This document shows positions 7,535 through 17,221 of a stretch of DNA of 64,000 nucleotides, piece after piece. Made by a program: the position numbers and the translations under genes. The notes below the pieces were generated by a model, which was not told where the DNA came from, ran no database searches, and was given only the letters and a program-made list of their open reading frames with translations. Within the stretch, counting starts at the first letter, position 1. Each line of letters begins with the position of its first letter. Source of the DNA: Chitinophagales bacterium (GTDB taxonomy: Bacteria; Bacteroidota; Bacteroidia; Chitinophagales; Chitinophagaceae); contig JAFLBL010000002.1 of assembly GCA_017303855.1 (NCBI GenBank), positions 186,001 through 250,000 of the forward strand, read 5' to 3'.

Positions 7535-8668
7535 ATGGGACAGTCGTTAATAGAAATAGCTCAGAGTTTGAGAGCGGCAACACATACAAGACAAGCTGTT
7601 GCGGAAAGAACTCTTGATGTGAAAGTGCAATTAATTTATGCTTTCAATGGTACAGGTAAAACACGGTTATCTAGAGTATTTAAAAATTTGATTGCACAAA
7701 CTGAAATTGTAGCTGATGTACAGGAACCAAACGAGGCATTTGAAAGGGTTCTTTATTACAATGCATTTACAGAAGACCTATTCTATTGGGTTAATGATGA
7801 ACTAAAACTGAAAATTCAAAACAACCTTTTTACAGATTGGATTCTAAAAGATGAGGGACAAGACCAAAATATTGCATCTAACTTCCAGCGATATACCAAT
7901 GATAAATTAACGCCAAATTTTGATAAGAATTTTACAGAAATACAATTTTCGTTTGAGCGTGGAAATGACGAACAACCAGAAAATGTAAAAATTTCAAAAG
8001 GAGAAGAAAGCTGCTTTATTTGGAGTGTTTTCTACACATTAATGTCTCAAGTTATCGATGTTTTAAATGTTCCTGAAATAGCTGAACGAAGCACAGAAAG
8101 ATTTAATGAATTGGAATGGGTATTCATTGATGACCCAGTAAGTTCACTAGATGAAAATCACTTGATTGAGCTTGCTGTTGATATTGCCAAATTGATAAAA
8201 AGAAGTCGCTCAAAGTTAAAATTTGTAATTACTACTCACAATCCGCTTTTTTATAATGTACTTCATAACGAGCTAAGAGATGAGCAGTATAAAAAATATC
8301 TATTAAAAATATTTGGGGATGGAACATTTGAATTAGTAAGTCAGCCACATGATTCACCTTTTTCATATCATCTTTTCCTAAAATCAGAAATTAACAGAGC
8401 TATTGATTCTGGTCAATTGAGTAAATACCACTTCAATTTTCTAAGAAACATTTTAGAAAAAACATCAACATTTCTTGGACATCAAAATTGGGGTGACCTT
8501 CTGCCAGAGAGAACACCAGGAGAGCGTGATGCTTATTTATCACGAATTATAAATCTTTCAAGTCACTCAAAAAATGCGAATGAAGAGGTATTTGATATAA
8601 CCGAAAATGACAAACGTGTTTTAGGGTATTTAATGGATAATACTAAAATATTTGAGTTTTTTAAGTAG
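7535..8668 (+). CDS. prrC: PrrC-like anticodon nuclease (ABC-type ATPase plus HEPN-like nuclease domain)
   Basis: This 377-residue protein is close in length to E. coli PrrC (396). The N-terminal ABC-type ATPase shows Walker A FNGTGKT (37-43), a signature-like KISKGEES (152-159), Walker [13 protein letters not shown] (195-206) and H-loop THNP (His235). The C-terminal third contains Arg304, Glu308 and His344, spaced almost like the PrrC catalytic triad Arg320-Glu324-His356. PrrC cleaves tRNA anticodon loops when a phage disables the associated type I restriction enzyme. Its position between hsdMS and hsdR, with gaps of 1 and 2 bases, is exactly that of prrC in the E. coli prr locus. It could instead be an uncharacterised RloC-like ATPase; the triad and context favour PrrC. 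Confidence 0.78.
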   Translation: MGQSLIEIAQSLRAATHTRQAVAERTLDVKVQLIYAFNGTGKTRLSRVFKNLIAQTEIVADVQEPNEAFERVLYYNAFTEDLFYWVNDELKLKIQNNLFTDWILKDEGQDQNIASNFQRYTNDKLTPNFDKNFTEIQFSFERGNDEQPENVKISKGEESCFIWSVFYTLMSQVIDVLNVPEIAERSTERFNELEWVFIDDPVSSLDENHLIELAVDIAKLIKRSRSKLKFVITTHNPLFYNVLHNELRDEQYKKYLLKIFGDGTFELVSQPHDSPFSYHLFLKSEINRAIDSGQLSKYHFNFLRNILEKTSTFLGHQNWGDLLPERTPGERDAYLSRIINLSSHSKNANEEVFDITENDKRVLGYLMDNTKIFEFFK

Positions 8669-8670
8669 TA

Positions 8671-11600
8671 ATGCAACAAATGGCATCATATAAAACCATA
8701 GCAGAATCAAACAACTTTATTGTACTGGATAAATTCACCAAGTATTATGAAGTGAATGAGGCTCCGGCTGTTTACCAAACAGAGGCTGCACTGGAGAAGG
8801 AATTAATTCAAGACCTGATTAATCAAGGATATGAAAACCCTTTGAACTTAAATACGCAAGAAGCTATGTTGGCGAATGTAAGAGTGCAATTGCAATCGCT
8901 TAACAATGTGGAGTTTTCAGATGGAGAATGGAATCGTTTTGTAGAAGAGTATTTGGATAAGCCAAGTGATAATCTTGTAGAGAAAACAAGAAAATTACAC
9001 GATAACTATATTTATGATTTTGTGTTTGATGATGGACATATCCAAAACATCTACTTAGTAGATAAAAAAACTATTGTACGTAATAAAGTGCAGGTCATCA
9101 AACAATTTGAACAAAAAGGCACACATGCCAATCGTTATGATGTTACCATACTAGTGAATGGATTACCCCTTGTGCAAATAGAGCTTAAAAAACGGGGAGT
9201 TGCAATACGAGAAGCTTTTAACCAGGTGCATCGTTACTCCAAAGAAAGTTTTAATAGCAGTAATTCGCTTTTTAAGTACATACAGCTATTTGTCATATCA
9301 AATGGTACTGACAGCCGGTACTTTGCCAACACGGTAAAACGAGATAAAAACAGCTTTGACTTTACCATGAACTGGGCAAAGGCTGATAATACATTAATCA
9401 AAGACCTGAAAGACTTTACTGCAACATTTTTCCAAAAACATACTTTATTAAATGTATTGCTTACCTATTCTGTTTTCGATACGAGTGATACACTCCTTGT
9501 AATGCGACCATATCAGATTGCTGCAACGGAACGCATGTTACGGAAAATAATAAGTTCCTATGAAACAAAGAAATGGTCAACAACAGACGGTGGCGGTTAT
9601 GTTTGGCACACTACAGGTTCAGGCAAAACACTTACCAGTTTCAAAGCAGCACGTTTAGCAACTCAATTGGACTTTATTGATAAAGTATTCTTTGTAGTCG
9701 ACCGTAAAGACCTGGACTTTCAAACGATGAAAGAATATCAGCGTTTCTCTCCCGATAGCGTAAACGGCTCTGATAGCACAGCTGGTTTAAAGAGAAATAT
9801 TGAAAAGGAGGATAATAAGATAATTGTAACAACAATACAGAAACTAAACAACCTCATGAAAAGTGAAGGTGATTTAGCCATTTATCAAAAGCAAGTAGTT
9901 TTTATTTTTGATGAAGCACACCGTTCACAATTTGGTGAAGCTCAAATGAACCTGAATAAGAAGTTTAAAAAGTTCTACCAATTTGGCTTTACAGGAACTC
10001 CCATTTTTCCGCAAAATGCCTTAGGTGCTGAAACAACCGCAAGTGTTTTTGGTCGTGAACTTCACTCTTATGTAATTACGGATGCGATTAGAGATGAAAA
10101 AGTGCTGAAATTCAAAGTTGACTATAATGATGTTCGTCCCAAGTTTAAGAGTGTGGAATCAGAGCTTGATGAAAAGATATTAAGTGCAGCAGAAAACCGA
10201 AAGGCTTTTCTTCATCCTGAGCGTATTAAAGAAATATCTCAATACATTTTACAGAACTTCAGGTTAAAAACCCATAGAAACCAAGGAAGAAACAAAGGCT
10301 TTAATGCCATGTTTGCCGTGAGTAGTGTAGATGCAGCCAAATGTTATTATAAAGAATTAAATAGTTTACAAAACGATATCGACATACCTTTAAAAATTGC
10401 AACTATTTTTTCCTTCGCAGCCAATGAAGAACAGAATGCAATAGGAGAAATTGTTGATGAGACATTTGAGCCTTCTGCACTGGATAGTAGTGCTAAAGAG
10501 TTTTTAACAAAAGCTATCAATGATTACAACGCCATGTTCAAAACCAGCTTTGGTGTTGATAGCAATGAGTTTCAAAATTATTATCGTGACCTTGCAAAAC
10601 GGGTAAAAAATAAAGAGGTTGACCTAATTATTGTTGTTGGAATGTTCCTGACCGGATTCGATGCTCCTTCTCTCAATACATTGTTTGTCGATAAGAATCT
10701 GCGTTATCATGGCTTGATTCAAGCCTTTTCAAGAACAAATAGAATTTATGATGCAACAAAGACATTTGGAAATATTGTTACGTTCAGAGATTTAGAAAAA
10801 GCAACCATTGATGCTATTACGCTGTTCGGAGATAGCAATACCAAGAATGTAGTTCTTGAAAAGAGTTACAAAGAATATTTAGATGGGTTTGCGGACATTG
10901 CAACAGGTGAAGCACGCAGAGGTTACGTTGAAATTGTAAAAGAATTAAATGATAAATTCCCTAACCCTGACGAAATCGTAAAAGAGAAAGACAAAAAGGA
11001 ATTTGCGAAGCTATTCGGAGAATATTTGAGAGTTGAAAATATACTCCAGAATTATGATGAATTTAACCACCTGAAAGCTCTTCAAGCCATTGACATAAAC
11101 AATCCGGAAGCAGTTGAAGAATTTAAAAAAGCTCACTTTGTAACAGATGAGGATTTTGCTGCAATGCAAAAAATTGAGTTGCTCAAAGAAAGGACAGTTC
11201 AGGATTACCGTTCTACCTATAATGATATACGCGACTGGTTAAGGCGAGAGAGAAGCGGGAAAGAATCTGAAGAATCAACGATTGATTGGGATGATGTAGT
11301 TTTTGAAGTTGACTTACTCAAATCGCAAGAAATAAACCTTGACTACATTCTGGAATTAATATTTGAACATAACAAAAAGAAGAAAGACAAAGCTACTCTC
11401 ATTGAAGAAATACGCAGGGTTATCCGTGCAAGTGTTGGGAGTAGGGCAAAAGAAAGTTTAGTTGTTGATTTTATCAATGAAACTGACCTTGATACTCTTC
11501 AGGATAAAGCCACTGTTATTGACTCATTCTTTGCATATGCTCAGCTCAAACAGAAAGCTGAAGCATCAGAACTAATTGCAGAAGAGAATTTAAATGTTGA

Positions 11601-11787
11601 GGAAGCAAAGCGGTATATCGCAGATTCTTTAAAACGTGAATTTGCCAGTGAAAACGGTACAGAATTGAATGCTCTTTTGCCTAAAATGAGCCCTTTAAAC
11701 CCTCGGTATTTGACAAAAAAGCAGAGTGTTTTTCAAAAGTTAGTGGCTTTTGTAGAGAAGTTTAAAGGAGTAGGAGGACAACTATAA
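8671..11787 (+). CDS. hsdR: Type I restriction endonuclease subunit HsdR (EcoR124I-like)
   Basis: This motor and nuclease subunit of the type I system has 1038 residues. The PD-(D/E)xK nuclease reads [22 protein letters not shown] in two parts: Asp157 and Glu171-x-Lys173, each shifted by six from EcoR124I Asp151/Glu165/Lys167. The helicase part has Walker A HTTGSGKT near residue 312, the DEAH box IFDEAHRS near 412, and FTGTPIF after it. Bound to HsdMS it would translocate unmethylated DNA and cut at a distance. A second in-frame ATG at 8680 (MASYKT) is possible. It is the last gene of the operon; no clear terminator follows before the kinase remnant at 11876. Confidence 0.95.
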   Translation: MQQMASYKTIAESNNFIVLDKFTKYYEVNEAPAVYQTEAALEKELIQDLINQGYENPLNLNTQEAMLANVRVQLQSLNNVEFSDGEWNRFVEEYLDKPSDNLVEKTRKLHDNYIYDFVFDDGHIQNIYLVDKKTIVRNKVQVIKQFEQKGTHANRYDVTILVNGLPLVQIELKKRGVAIREAFNQVHRYSKESFNSSNSLFKYIQLFVISNGTDSRYFANTVKRDKNSFDFTMNWAKADNTLIKDLKDFTATFFQKHTLLNVLLTYSVFDTSDTLLVMRPYQIAATERMLRKIISSYETKKWSTTDGGGYVWHTTGSGKTLTSFKAARLATQLDFIDKVFFVVDRKDLDFQTMKEYQRFSPDSVNGSDSTAGLKRNIEKEDNKIIVTTIQKLNNLMKSEGDLAIYQKQVVFIFDEAHRSQFGEAQMNLNKKFKKFYQFGFTGTPIFPQNALGAETTASVFGRELHSYVITDAIRDEKVLKFKVDYNDVRPKFKSVESELDEKILSAAENRKAFLHPERIKEISQYILQNFRLKTHRNQGRNKGFNAMFAVSSVDAAKCYYKELNSLQNDIDIPLKIATIFSFAANEEQNAIGEIVDETFEPSALDSSAKEFLTKAINDYNAMFKTSFGVDSNEFQNYYRDLAKRVKNKEVDLIIVVGMFLTGFDAPSLNTLFVDKNLRYHGLIQAFSRTNRIYDATKTFGNIVTFRDLEKATIDAITLFGDSNTKNVVLEKSYKEYLDGFADIATGEARRGYVEIVKELNDKFPNPDEIVKEKDKKEFAKLFGEYLRVENILQNYDEFNHLKALQAIDINNPEAVEEFKKAHFVTDEDFAAMQKIELLKERTVQDYRSTYNDIRDWLRRERSGKESEESTIDWDDVVFEVDLLKSQEINLDYILELIFEHNKKKKDKATLIEEIRRVIRASVGSRAKESLVVDFINETDLDTLQDKATVIDSFFAYAQLKQKAEASELIAEENLNVEEAKRYIADSLKREFASENGTELNALLPKMSPLNPRYLTKKQSVFQKLVAFVEKFKGVGGQL

Positions 11788-11875
11788 ATAACAAAAAATT
11801 AAATGAATTATTAAAGGGCCAATGCGTAGATCGACACTACACTATTCTTAACCGGAAGCTTCGTTACCGTTTTTC

Positions 11876-12094
11876 CTACACCGGCACCCTCACTATCGCC
11901 GTCGTCCCCTCATTCTCCACTGAATCATACTGCAGATTCCCCTCTACCAGCTGCACCCGGCTGCGGAGATTGCTGATGCCGATGCCCTGGGTCTTTTCTT
12001 CGGTCAGACCGCGGCCGTTGTCTTCCACCACCAACAGGATATGGGTACTCATCTTGCGTAACTGTAGCTTCACTTCAGTGGCTTCGCTATGCTT
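11876..12094 (-). pseudogene. Histidine-kinase 3'-end remnant, copy A
   Basis: The minus-strand frame encodes only the last ~70 residues of a histidine kinase ATPase domain, including VVEDNGRGLTEEKTQGIGIS and the terminal AIVRVPV. It matches the end of the intact kinase at 17574-19241. Similarity begins at the stop codon and stops near 12094, after which unrelated sequence follows. Many differences from the intact copy are at third codon positions, which suggests a once-functional paralogue that lost its 5' part rather than a fresh copy. It has no DHp domain and cannot work as a kinase. Confidence 0.85.
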
Positions 12095-12251
12095 TCTCCC
12101 GGGCCATCCATTCATTACTCCGGTTCTGTAATTTGAGAAAGACCAATAAGGATAATAGTGAGAGCAATCAAAAAAATTGTATATTCAGAAACCGAATCCT
12201 GAGAACTAAATGATATGGAAAACCAATTTCAATAATCATTTAATCTAACCA

Positions 12252-12953
12252 ATGCTCAGACTTTACCGGTATACTTCCTTCCTGATCATTATTTTTATTT
12301 TCGGTGCACAATGGGGTTTTTATAAGCATTACACCAGTCAGTTCCCCAATTTCATCGACAAATCCTATACGACCCATATACATGGGGCTTTGTGGATGAC
12401 CTGGCTCTGTTTACTGGTCATGCAGCCATTACTCATTTACAAAGGGCGGGCTGACCTTCACCGTAAGATCGGTAAAGTATCCTATGTCCTGGGTCCGGTA
12501 TTGATCCTTTTCCTTTATTTGGCCGGCAGAGAGTCCTACTGGAAGTTCATGAATGCTGGCATCGAGCGGGAGGCGTTGAAGTTCCTGGTACTGGATTCGA
12601 GGGGGCTTTTTTCTTTTACCCTGTTCTGGAGCCTGGCTATGCTCAATCTGAAAAATCCTGCTGCCCATATGCGGTATATGATCGCTACGGGCATACTGGC
12701 GATAGGTCCCGGTTTCGGCCGAGGACTTGTGAACAGCTTTGACTTCGATTTCGGGATGGTGTTCTCCATCCTCGATCTGACTAACCTTTTACTTGTCAGT
12801 TGTCTGCTGGGGTACGACCTGTACAAAAAGCAGAGCTATAAACCCTGGCTGGTTGTCTGGTTCGCTTTTTTAGTGGGCGGCATTCTCTGGCAGATGCGAT
12901 ATAATGCGGGCTGGCAGGCATTTGCCAAGATCTATGCATCAGTATTTTACTGA
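12252..12953 (+). CDS. Uncharacterised multi-pass membrane protein
   Basis: A 233-residue protein with about six or seven hydrophobic segments, starting with SFLIIIFIFGAQWGFY and ending with WLVVWFAFLVGGILW. A conserved-looking block HIHGALWMTWLCLLVMQPLL followed by KGRADLHRKIGKVSY recalls small heme- or quinone-associated membrane families with His pairs, but no named family is assigned. It lies between kinase remnant A and a run of hypothetical genes, on the opposite strand from the remnants. GC content returns to near the chromosomal level here. Confidence 0.7.
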   Translation: MLRLYRYTSFLIIIFIFGAQWGFYKHYTSQFPNFIDKSYTTHIHGALWMTWLCLLVMQPLLIYKGRADLHRKIGKVSYVLGPVLILFLYLAGRESYWKFMNAGIEREALKFLVLDSRGLFSFTLFWSLAMLNLKNPAAHMRYMIATGILAIGPGFGRGLVNSFDFDFGMVFSILDLTNLLLVSCLLGYDLYKKQSYKPWLVVWFAFLVGGILWQMRYNAGWQAFAKIYASVFY

Positions 12954-12993
12954 TACTGCGTTTAACGGTGCTATTGCTTTTTCTAAAACAGAA

Positions 12994-13197
12994 TTCCGTA
13001 TTTTTCTAACTCATTTTTATATACTTGTCCGCTGTGATGCAACGTTGCCCTATTTTCACTTCATTGATGACAAGAAACAGTACCTGGGAACGATCCATTA
13101 TAGCGGCCAGATACGGATAGACAGTTTTGATGAGCAGGCAGCGGGAATGCTGGGTGAGCAACTGTCAAAGACGCAATTCAGGCCTGTTACGCAATAA
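12994..13197 (+). pseudogene. Possible gene fragment without a clear start
   Basis: An open frame downstream of the membrane-protein gene reads like the tail of a real protein (for example LPYFHFIDDKKQYLGTIHYSG and EQAAGMLGEQLSKTQF). It lacks a convincing start codon and ribosome-binding site, and its upstream part overlaps the previous gene with unlikely composition. It may be a 3' remnant. The rest of 12954-13339 holds nothing recognisable. Confidence 0.25.
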
Positions 13198-13339
13198 AAT
13201 AGTGTATCGTCTTTTTAAAAAGGTAAGAGCAGGCATCATTCCTGGTTATTTACATTAAAGTCCGGTGTTTAGCGATACTTGATCGATCAACATTCGCCTG
13301 TATTTTGTAATTTAAAGTCATTAAACCGAAGTCTTATTT

Positions 13340-14020
13340 ATGATTTATGAATTAATTGAAGCCTCAACAACCTCACAAGACAACAGGAACAGCGCAATAT
13401 CATATTTGAATTTCTGTGACAAGCTTACTACTAACACTTTAACTGATGCTGATTGGGATCACGCCAGCCCATATGGCGGGATGATACCGGCAGGCGCTGT
13501 TGCCTTTTTTAAAATTGTCTTAAACGATATTCAGGACCACTCATTCATTCTAAGTAAGCAGATAGCCGATACGTACACCAACCTCCAGTTTTCGGGAGGT
13601 GATTACGAAAATGCCTATACCCAACTACAGGAGTTGACAAGTAATGAATTTGCCGTGGATGATTTCAAGATCATTATTGACGGCAATGGTAATCCCTATT
13701 TAGGCTTTGTTGACTTCTCGCATCAGGGTGTTAACTGGAATTATGCCCCTGATACATTTGAAGCTCCTTTCGGGAGCCTCGTATTTAAATACCTCAACTA
13801 TTTCCTTTCTATGTCGCAAATGAGTGACAAACGCTTTGCTCATATTTGTTTTACCTCCGGGTTGAGTGATGGGGCCACAGATAATGAAGGAATTTTCTTT
13901 ATCAACCATGAGCAGTTCGCCCTCCTGGAGAAATATCATTTTCTGGGCAGATCAGACCGGGGGAATGCATTTTGGGAAAGGAAGGAGGGAGTGGTTTTTA
14001 ATTCTGTTGCAAAGGAATAA
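13340..14020 (+). CDS. Hypothetical cytoplasmic protein
   Basis: A 226-residue acidic protein starting MIYELIEASTTSQDNRN with no signal peptide or membrane segment. Aromatic and Asp/Asn-rich stretches (DFKIIIDGNGNPYLGFVDFS) suggest a globular alpha/beta protein. No family was recognised. It heads a row of small + strand genes (to 16513), most of which encode lipoproteins or exported proteins, in a stretch bounded by kinase remnants A and B. An immunity-type role is conceivable from such a setting but nothing in the sequence shows it. Confidence 0.6.
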   Translation: MIYELIEASTTSQDNRNSAISYLNFCDKLTTNTLTDADWDHASPYGGMIPAGAVAFFKIVLNDIQDHSFILSKQIADTYTNLQFSGGDYENAYTQLQELTSNEFAVDDFKIIIDGNGNPYLGFVDFSHQGVNWNYAPDTFEAPFGSLVFKYLNYFLSMSQMSDKRFAHICFTSGLSDGATDNEGIFFINHEQFALLEKYHFLGRSDRGNAFWERKEGVVFNSVAKE

Positions 14021-14079
14021 GACATGCTTTTGGACTGTAATTCACATTATTTTATGAGGCTTGAATGGTTAAAAAATTT

Positions 14080-14556
14080 ATGTACAGGAACCTTCTGATA
14101 GTAGCAGTTTGTAGCTTTTTATTTTCCTGTAATGCGGGGAATCATAAAATTATTGAATTTCAGTATGGAGCTATTTCTGTGCAAAAATCGAATGTAATTA
14201 TCTATTTCCCGGATACCACGCAGGTAGAACTATCCATAAGTGAAGCAGAACTGCGAAATGATTCACTCCGGCTTAAATTAACTGATCCCTCCTTTTTTTA
14301 CCGTTTAAACATTCTCAAAGTGAGGGAAAAAACAAGCGCGGACCTGGAACAATTGTTTTCAATTACAGACAGTACCTACAAAAAGCCCGTTTTCACCACC
14401 ATTGAACAGCAGCTGAAATTGGATCACGAATATTTCGATCTTTGGAAGGACCTGAGTGGAACCGTGAAATTGAGAGTAGCGGTTCTTTATCGTTGGGGTG
14501 AAGAATGGAGAGATACGATCGAGGTTTCGGGACGATTTTATGCAAATGTGAAATAG
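14080..14556 (+). CDS. Hypothetical lipoprotein
   Basis: About 158 residues. MYRNLLIVAVCSFLFSC is a lipoprotein signal with Cys at residue 17, so the protein should be membrane-anchored. An in-frame GTG or ATG further upstream (from 14065) would add MVKKF. The mature part is beta-rich (YGAISVQKSNVIIYFPDTTQVELSIS) with no recognised domain. It is one of several unrelated small exported proteins in tandem here. Confidence 0.6.
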   Translation: MYRNLLIVAVCSFLFSCNAGNHKIIEFQYGAISVQKSNVIIYFPDTTQVELSISEAELRNDSLRLKLTDPSFFYRLNILKVREKTSADLEQLFSITDSTYKKPVFTTIEQQLKLDHEYFDLWKDLSGTVKLRVAVLYRWGEEWRDTIEVSGRFYANVK

Positions 14557-14587
14557 GGCAGATAGTTAAAAATACCAGATGTGATTT

Positions 14588-14731
14588 ATGCAAACCGACT
14601 TTATAGGTCGAATTGTTGATAGTATAATAGTACGTCTTTCGGTTTTAGTTGCGATGATAGTTTTAGTTGAAGTGGCGGTTCGATTAATGAAGAAGGGTAA
14701 CAGAATCTTAAGTTGGTTATTCCATTATTAA
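14588..14731 (+). CDS. Possible small membrane protein (47 residues)
   Basis: A short open frame starting MQTDFIGRIVDS has one strongly hydrophobic segment (VRLSVLVAMIVLVEVAVRL) followed by a basic tail (MKKGNR). This is the layout of a single-pass small membrane protein. There is no homologue in memory and no strong ribosome-binding site, so coding status is uncertain. It fills most of the gap between two lipoprotein genes. Confidence 0.35.
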   Translation: MQTDFIGRIVDSIIVRLSVLVAMIVLVEVAVRLMKKGNRILSWLFHY

Positions 14732-14808
14732 ATCAACAACTTTGGATTCAATTGAAGATCCTTTGGGTTTGTGTCCGGGGAATTGAACTATTCTGTTTAT
14801 TTTATATT

Positions 14809-15192
14809 ATGAAAACGATTTTAATTTTTTGTATCTGCACTTTGTTGATTAGCCCGGGTTGTACTGGCAAATCCGAAACAGCGAATTTGAATGGTAGATG
14901 GGTGTATGTACGTCTTGATAAATCTCCTTCTTCGAAAACTGATTTTGAGAATTTTAAGCGAAAAAATATCGCAGGAGTCACATACCAATTTACTGACTCA
15001 GATATTCTTTATATAACCCAAAACTATGATACATCAAGGCACTATTATACATTATCTGCCGACAAAAAGTTCCTCATGTTTGAGTTATTTGGCGGCGCGG
15101 CTAGTTTGCACAAAATAATTCTGCTGAATAAAGACAGTTTTAAGCTTTCTATGAATTTTAATGATACAATTGTGTTTGCGAGGTTGAAGTAA
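14809..15192 (+). CDS. Hypothetical lipoprotein (lipocalin-like start)
   Basis: About 127 residues from the ATG at 14809. MKTILIFCICTLLISPGC is a lipoprotein signal. The mature part starts with LNGRWVYVRLD, like small lipocalin-type (DUF-level) Bacteroidota lipoproteins with a GxW strand, but the match is weak. A longer frame from 14713 exists but lacks a signal and is unlikely. AT-rich compared with the chromosome core. Confidence 0.6.
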   Translation: MKTILIFCICTLLISPGCTGKSETANLNGRWVYVRLDKSPSSKTDFENFKRKNIAGVTYQFTDSDILYITQNYDTSRHYYTLSADKKFLMFELFGGAASLHKIILLNKDSFKLSMNFNDTIVFARLK

Positions 15193-15242
15193 TAAGTTAA
15201 TATGGTTTAAAAGGCAGGCTTAAAGGATACCGCCTTATATAT

Positions 15243-15746
15243 ATGCAACAAACACACATTATACTATTAATTTTAAGCATTATTCATATGACTGCTTGCA
15301 ATAGTAAAAGTAAAGAATTCGAAGCCCCGGACAGGAAATTCAAATTTATTCTTCCAGCTGACTGGGAGGAGTATGATGACGGAGAAGAAAATACGTATGC
15401 TTTTTTCAACGAAAAAACATGGACGGGAAACCTCCGGATTACACCAATTTCCAGGGAGGCAGGTGCAGACCAAAAGGGTAACGAATCGGGGAATCTTTTG
15501 GAAAGCGAATTGTCTGATAATAAAGGCGCAGTCAGACTTAAACTCGGTCAATTTGACTGTGTGCATTACCGCAAAGCGATTAATCAGGAAGGAGAAGAGC
15601 TTATTATGTTTTATTGGATAGTAATGCAGCGAAACCGATTATTCGTTTGCTCATTAACAGTTGACAAAACCAGGGCTGACCAACCTGCTTATAGGAGTAT
15701 AATCGAGGAAGTTCAACAGATTATTGAAAGTATTGAGGGTGTATGA
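15243..15746 (+). CDS. Lipoprotein with DUF3805-like domain
   Basis: A 167-residue protein. MQQTHIILLILSIIHMTAC is a lipoprotein signal with Cys19. The mature part carries FKFILPADWEEYDDGEENTY, then WTGNLRITP, and ends with a long helix (IIEEVQQIIESIEG). This resembles the DUF3805-type proteins found near polymorphic-toxin immunity genes in Bacteroidota. The function is unknown. It overlaps by four bases the longer frame of the next gene, but that gene's likely start is at 15899. Confidence 0.6.
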   Translation: MQQTHIILLILSIIHMTACNSKSKEFEAPDRKFKFILPADWEEYDDGEENTYAFFNEKTWTGNLRITPISREAGADQKGNESGNLLESELSDNKGAVRLKLGQFDCVHYRKAINQEGEELIMFYWIVMQRNRLFVCSLTVDKTRADQPAYRSIIEEVQQIIESIEGV

Positions 15747-15898
15747 TATGTCACGGGAGGCTGAAGATATCTATTAATACTAAGGCTTTTATGACTATTT
15801 TCAAGCATTGCAGAACCAACAGTCAAAAATATTTTGATTCTCCAGTTATCAATAATACTTGTCCGCTGAAGTCATTTCCCAAGCCAAAAGTTGTGGTT

Positions 15899-16513
15899 AT
15901 GAAAATGAGAATTCCCCTATTATTTATGCTTTTTTCTTGTTGCTATTATATTACAGCAAGCGGGCAGACCTATAATAAGATTATTAAGGACGAGGAATAC
16001 ATTGATTTTATCAATAAAGACATTTTACGGGATAGTGTTAAGGCCAAACACCGGGTACTTAAACGGCAGTATCCATTAACCGTAGCTCAATTCTACTACA
16101 AGGACTCTGCGGATTTTATTTCAAAAAACACCTATCAGAATCAGTACTTTATTTTCAAACGATTGCAGTATGGCGATAAAGTACTGACCAACTCACTTGA
16201 TACGCTGTTTTCCAGAAAGGATATTGACTTTTTTGGCGCCCAACTGGAAGCAATGAAACCGGATTCTTTATGGAAATACAGTTTTAAAAGAGCTAAACTG
16301 GTGGACAGTGCAGAACATACTGACAACCGCCGGGTAAAACATACTGTGTACAGCTATTCACTTCCCCTGTTTTCATTCGATAAGTCCATTGCCATTATTA
16401 TAAAAACATTCTATTGTGGTTTGCTGTGCGGCGGCGGAGCTTATTACGTTTACAGACGAAATAGTTTTGGCGATTGGGACCTGGTTATGAGAATAAACGA
16501 GTGGGGTGAATGA
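15899..16513 (+). CDS. Hypothetical secreted protein
   Basis: About 204 residues from the ATG at 15899, chosen because MKMRIPLLFMLFSCCYYITASGQ forms a signal peptide in two readable parts. The frame extends upstream to 15743 but that part lacks protein-like character. The mature region is charged and helical, with a Cys pair and Gly cluster near the C-terminus (FYCGLLCGGGAYYVYRRN). No family was recognised. Last gene of the hypothetical row before kinase remnant B. Confidence 0.55.
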   Translation: MKMRIPLLFMLFSCCYYITASGQTYNKIIKDEEYIDFINKDILRDSVKAKHRVLKRQYPLTVAQFYYKDSADFISKNTYQNQYFIFKRLQYGDKVLTNSLDTLFSRKDIDFFGAQLEAMKPDSLWKYSFKRAKLVDSAEHTDNRRVKHTVYSYSLPLFSFDKSIAIIIKTFYCGLLCGGGAYYVYRRNSFGDWDLVMRINEWGE

Positions 16514-16533
16514 TATCAACTTATGTTCTTGCA

Positions 16534-16747
16534 TTACACCGGCACCCGCACTATCGCCGTCGTTCCCTCATTCTCCACTGAATCATATTGCAGGTTTCCC
16601 TCCACCAGCTGCACCCGGCTTTGGAGATTGCTGATGCCGATGCCCTGGGTCTTTTCTTCGGTGAGACCGCGGCCGTTGTCCTCTACGACCAATAAGATAT
16701 GTGTGCTCATTTTGCGTAGCTGCACCAGGACTTCGGTGGCCTGGTTG
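16534..16747 (-). pseudogene. Histidine-kinase 3'-end remnant, copy B
   Basis: This minus-strand fragment encodes the last ~70 residues of the same kinase type as at 17574-19241 (NQATEVLVQLRKMSTHILL, then the ATPase G-box). It agrees with the intact copy more closely than remnant A does. Similarity again begins at the stop codon and breaks off abruptly near 16745. The 115 bp beyond (to 16861) contain no recognised gene. The frame happens to stay open to 16806, but that extension is not kinase sequence. Confidence 0.85.
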
Positions 16748-16861
16748 CAATGTACATGGTATCTTTCATGCCTGCGAGGAACAGGCTGCTGTACTTTAAC
16801 TGACACCCTAAGAATTTGTATAATTACAAAAAATTGGTAAGTTTAAGTAAATCGTATTTTA

Positions 16862-17107
16862 ATGGGACTCAATACCTCTATATCATCAGATGAAGAATTT
16901 ACCGATGACAAGATAGCAAGCGGACGATTTAACAATGTGAGCGAAGAGATCAGACCTGATATCCGGCTTCCTGAAGACGAGAAGATTAAAATTCAACAAC
17001 TTAAAAGCGCTATTACGCACGGAATTGAAAGTGGTGTAGCCAGCAACTTCGACCCTAAAAAGCATCTTGAAAAAATTAAAGCTGCAAAAAGGAAAAATGG
17101 CTTGTAA
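16862..17107 (+). CDS. ParD-like antitoxin, somewhat degenerate
   Basis: An 81-residue protein of the ParD/CC2985 ribbon-helix-helix antitoxin type. NTSISSDEEF, then KIASGRFNNVSEEIRPDIRL, and a C-terminal toxin-binding tail ending FDPKKHLEKIKAAKR follow the family pattern (NTSISLxxxF, SGRFxxxSEVIRAGLRLLE). Several normally fixed positions are changed, for example the RAGLRLLE block reads RPDIRLPE. The toxin gene directly behind it is broken, so the antitoxin is probably an orphan remnant that may no longer bind DNA. Confidence 0.7.
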   Translation: MGLNTSISSDEEFTDDKIASGRFNNVSEEIRPDIRLPEDEKIKIQQLKSAITHGIESGVASNFDPKKHLEKIKAAKRKNGL

Positions 17108-17200
17108 TACATTTACTACAAAGCTGTTTCAGATATATCAGCCATCTGGGAAAATACGCTTGAAACATGGTCTGAGAAACAAGCTGACAAATACTATTAA
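17108..17200 (+). pseudogene. parE toxin remnant
   Basis: Directly after the ParD stop, the same frame encodes YYKAVSDISAIWENTLETW and SEKQADKYY, which is the N-terminal third of a ParE toxin. A TAA stop follows at 17198-17200, where ParE would continue for ~65 residues. The only ATG (near 17096) is in another frame, so there is both a frameshift near the start and a truncation. No active toxin can be made. Confidence 0.75.
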
Positions 17201-17221
17201 ATTCCTTAAATTTGGACTGAT

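Noticed and set aside
12904..12993. N-terminal part of the open frame 12904-13197
   Set aside because: It lies inside the membrane-protein gene in another frame and has unlikely composition.
16746..16861. Possible transposase or insertion-sequence remnant beside kinase remnant B
   Set aside because: Only short arbitrary translations; no terminal inverted repeats or transposase motif could be shown.
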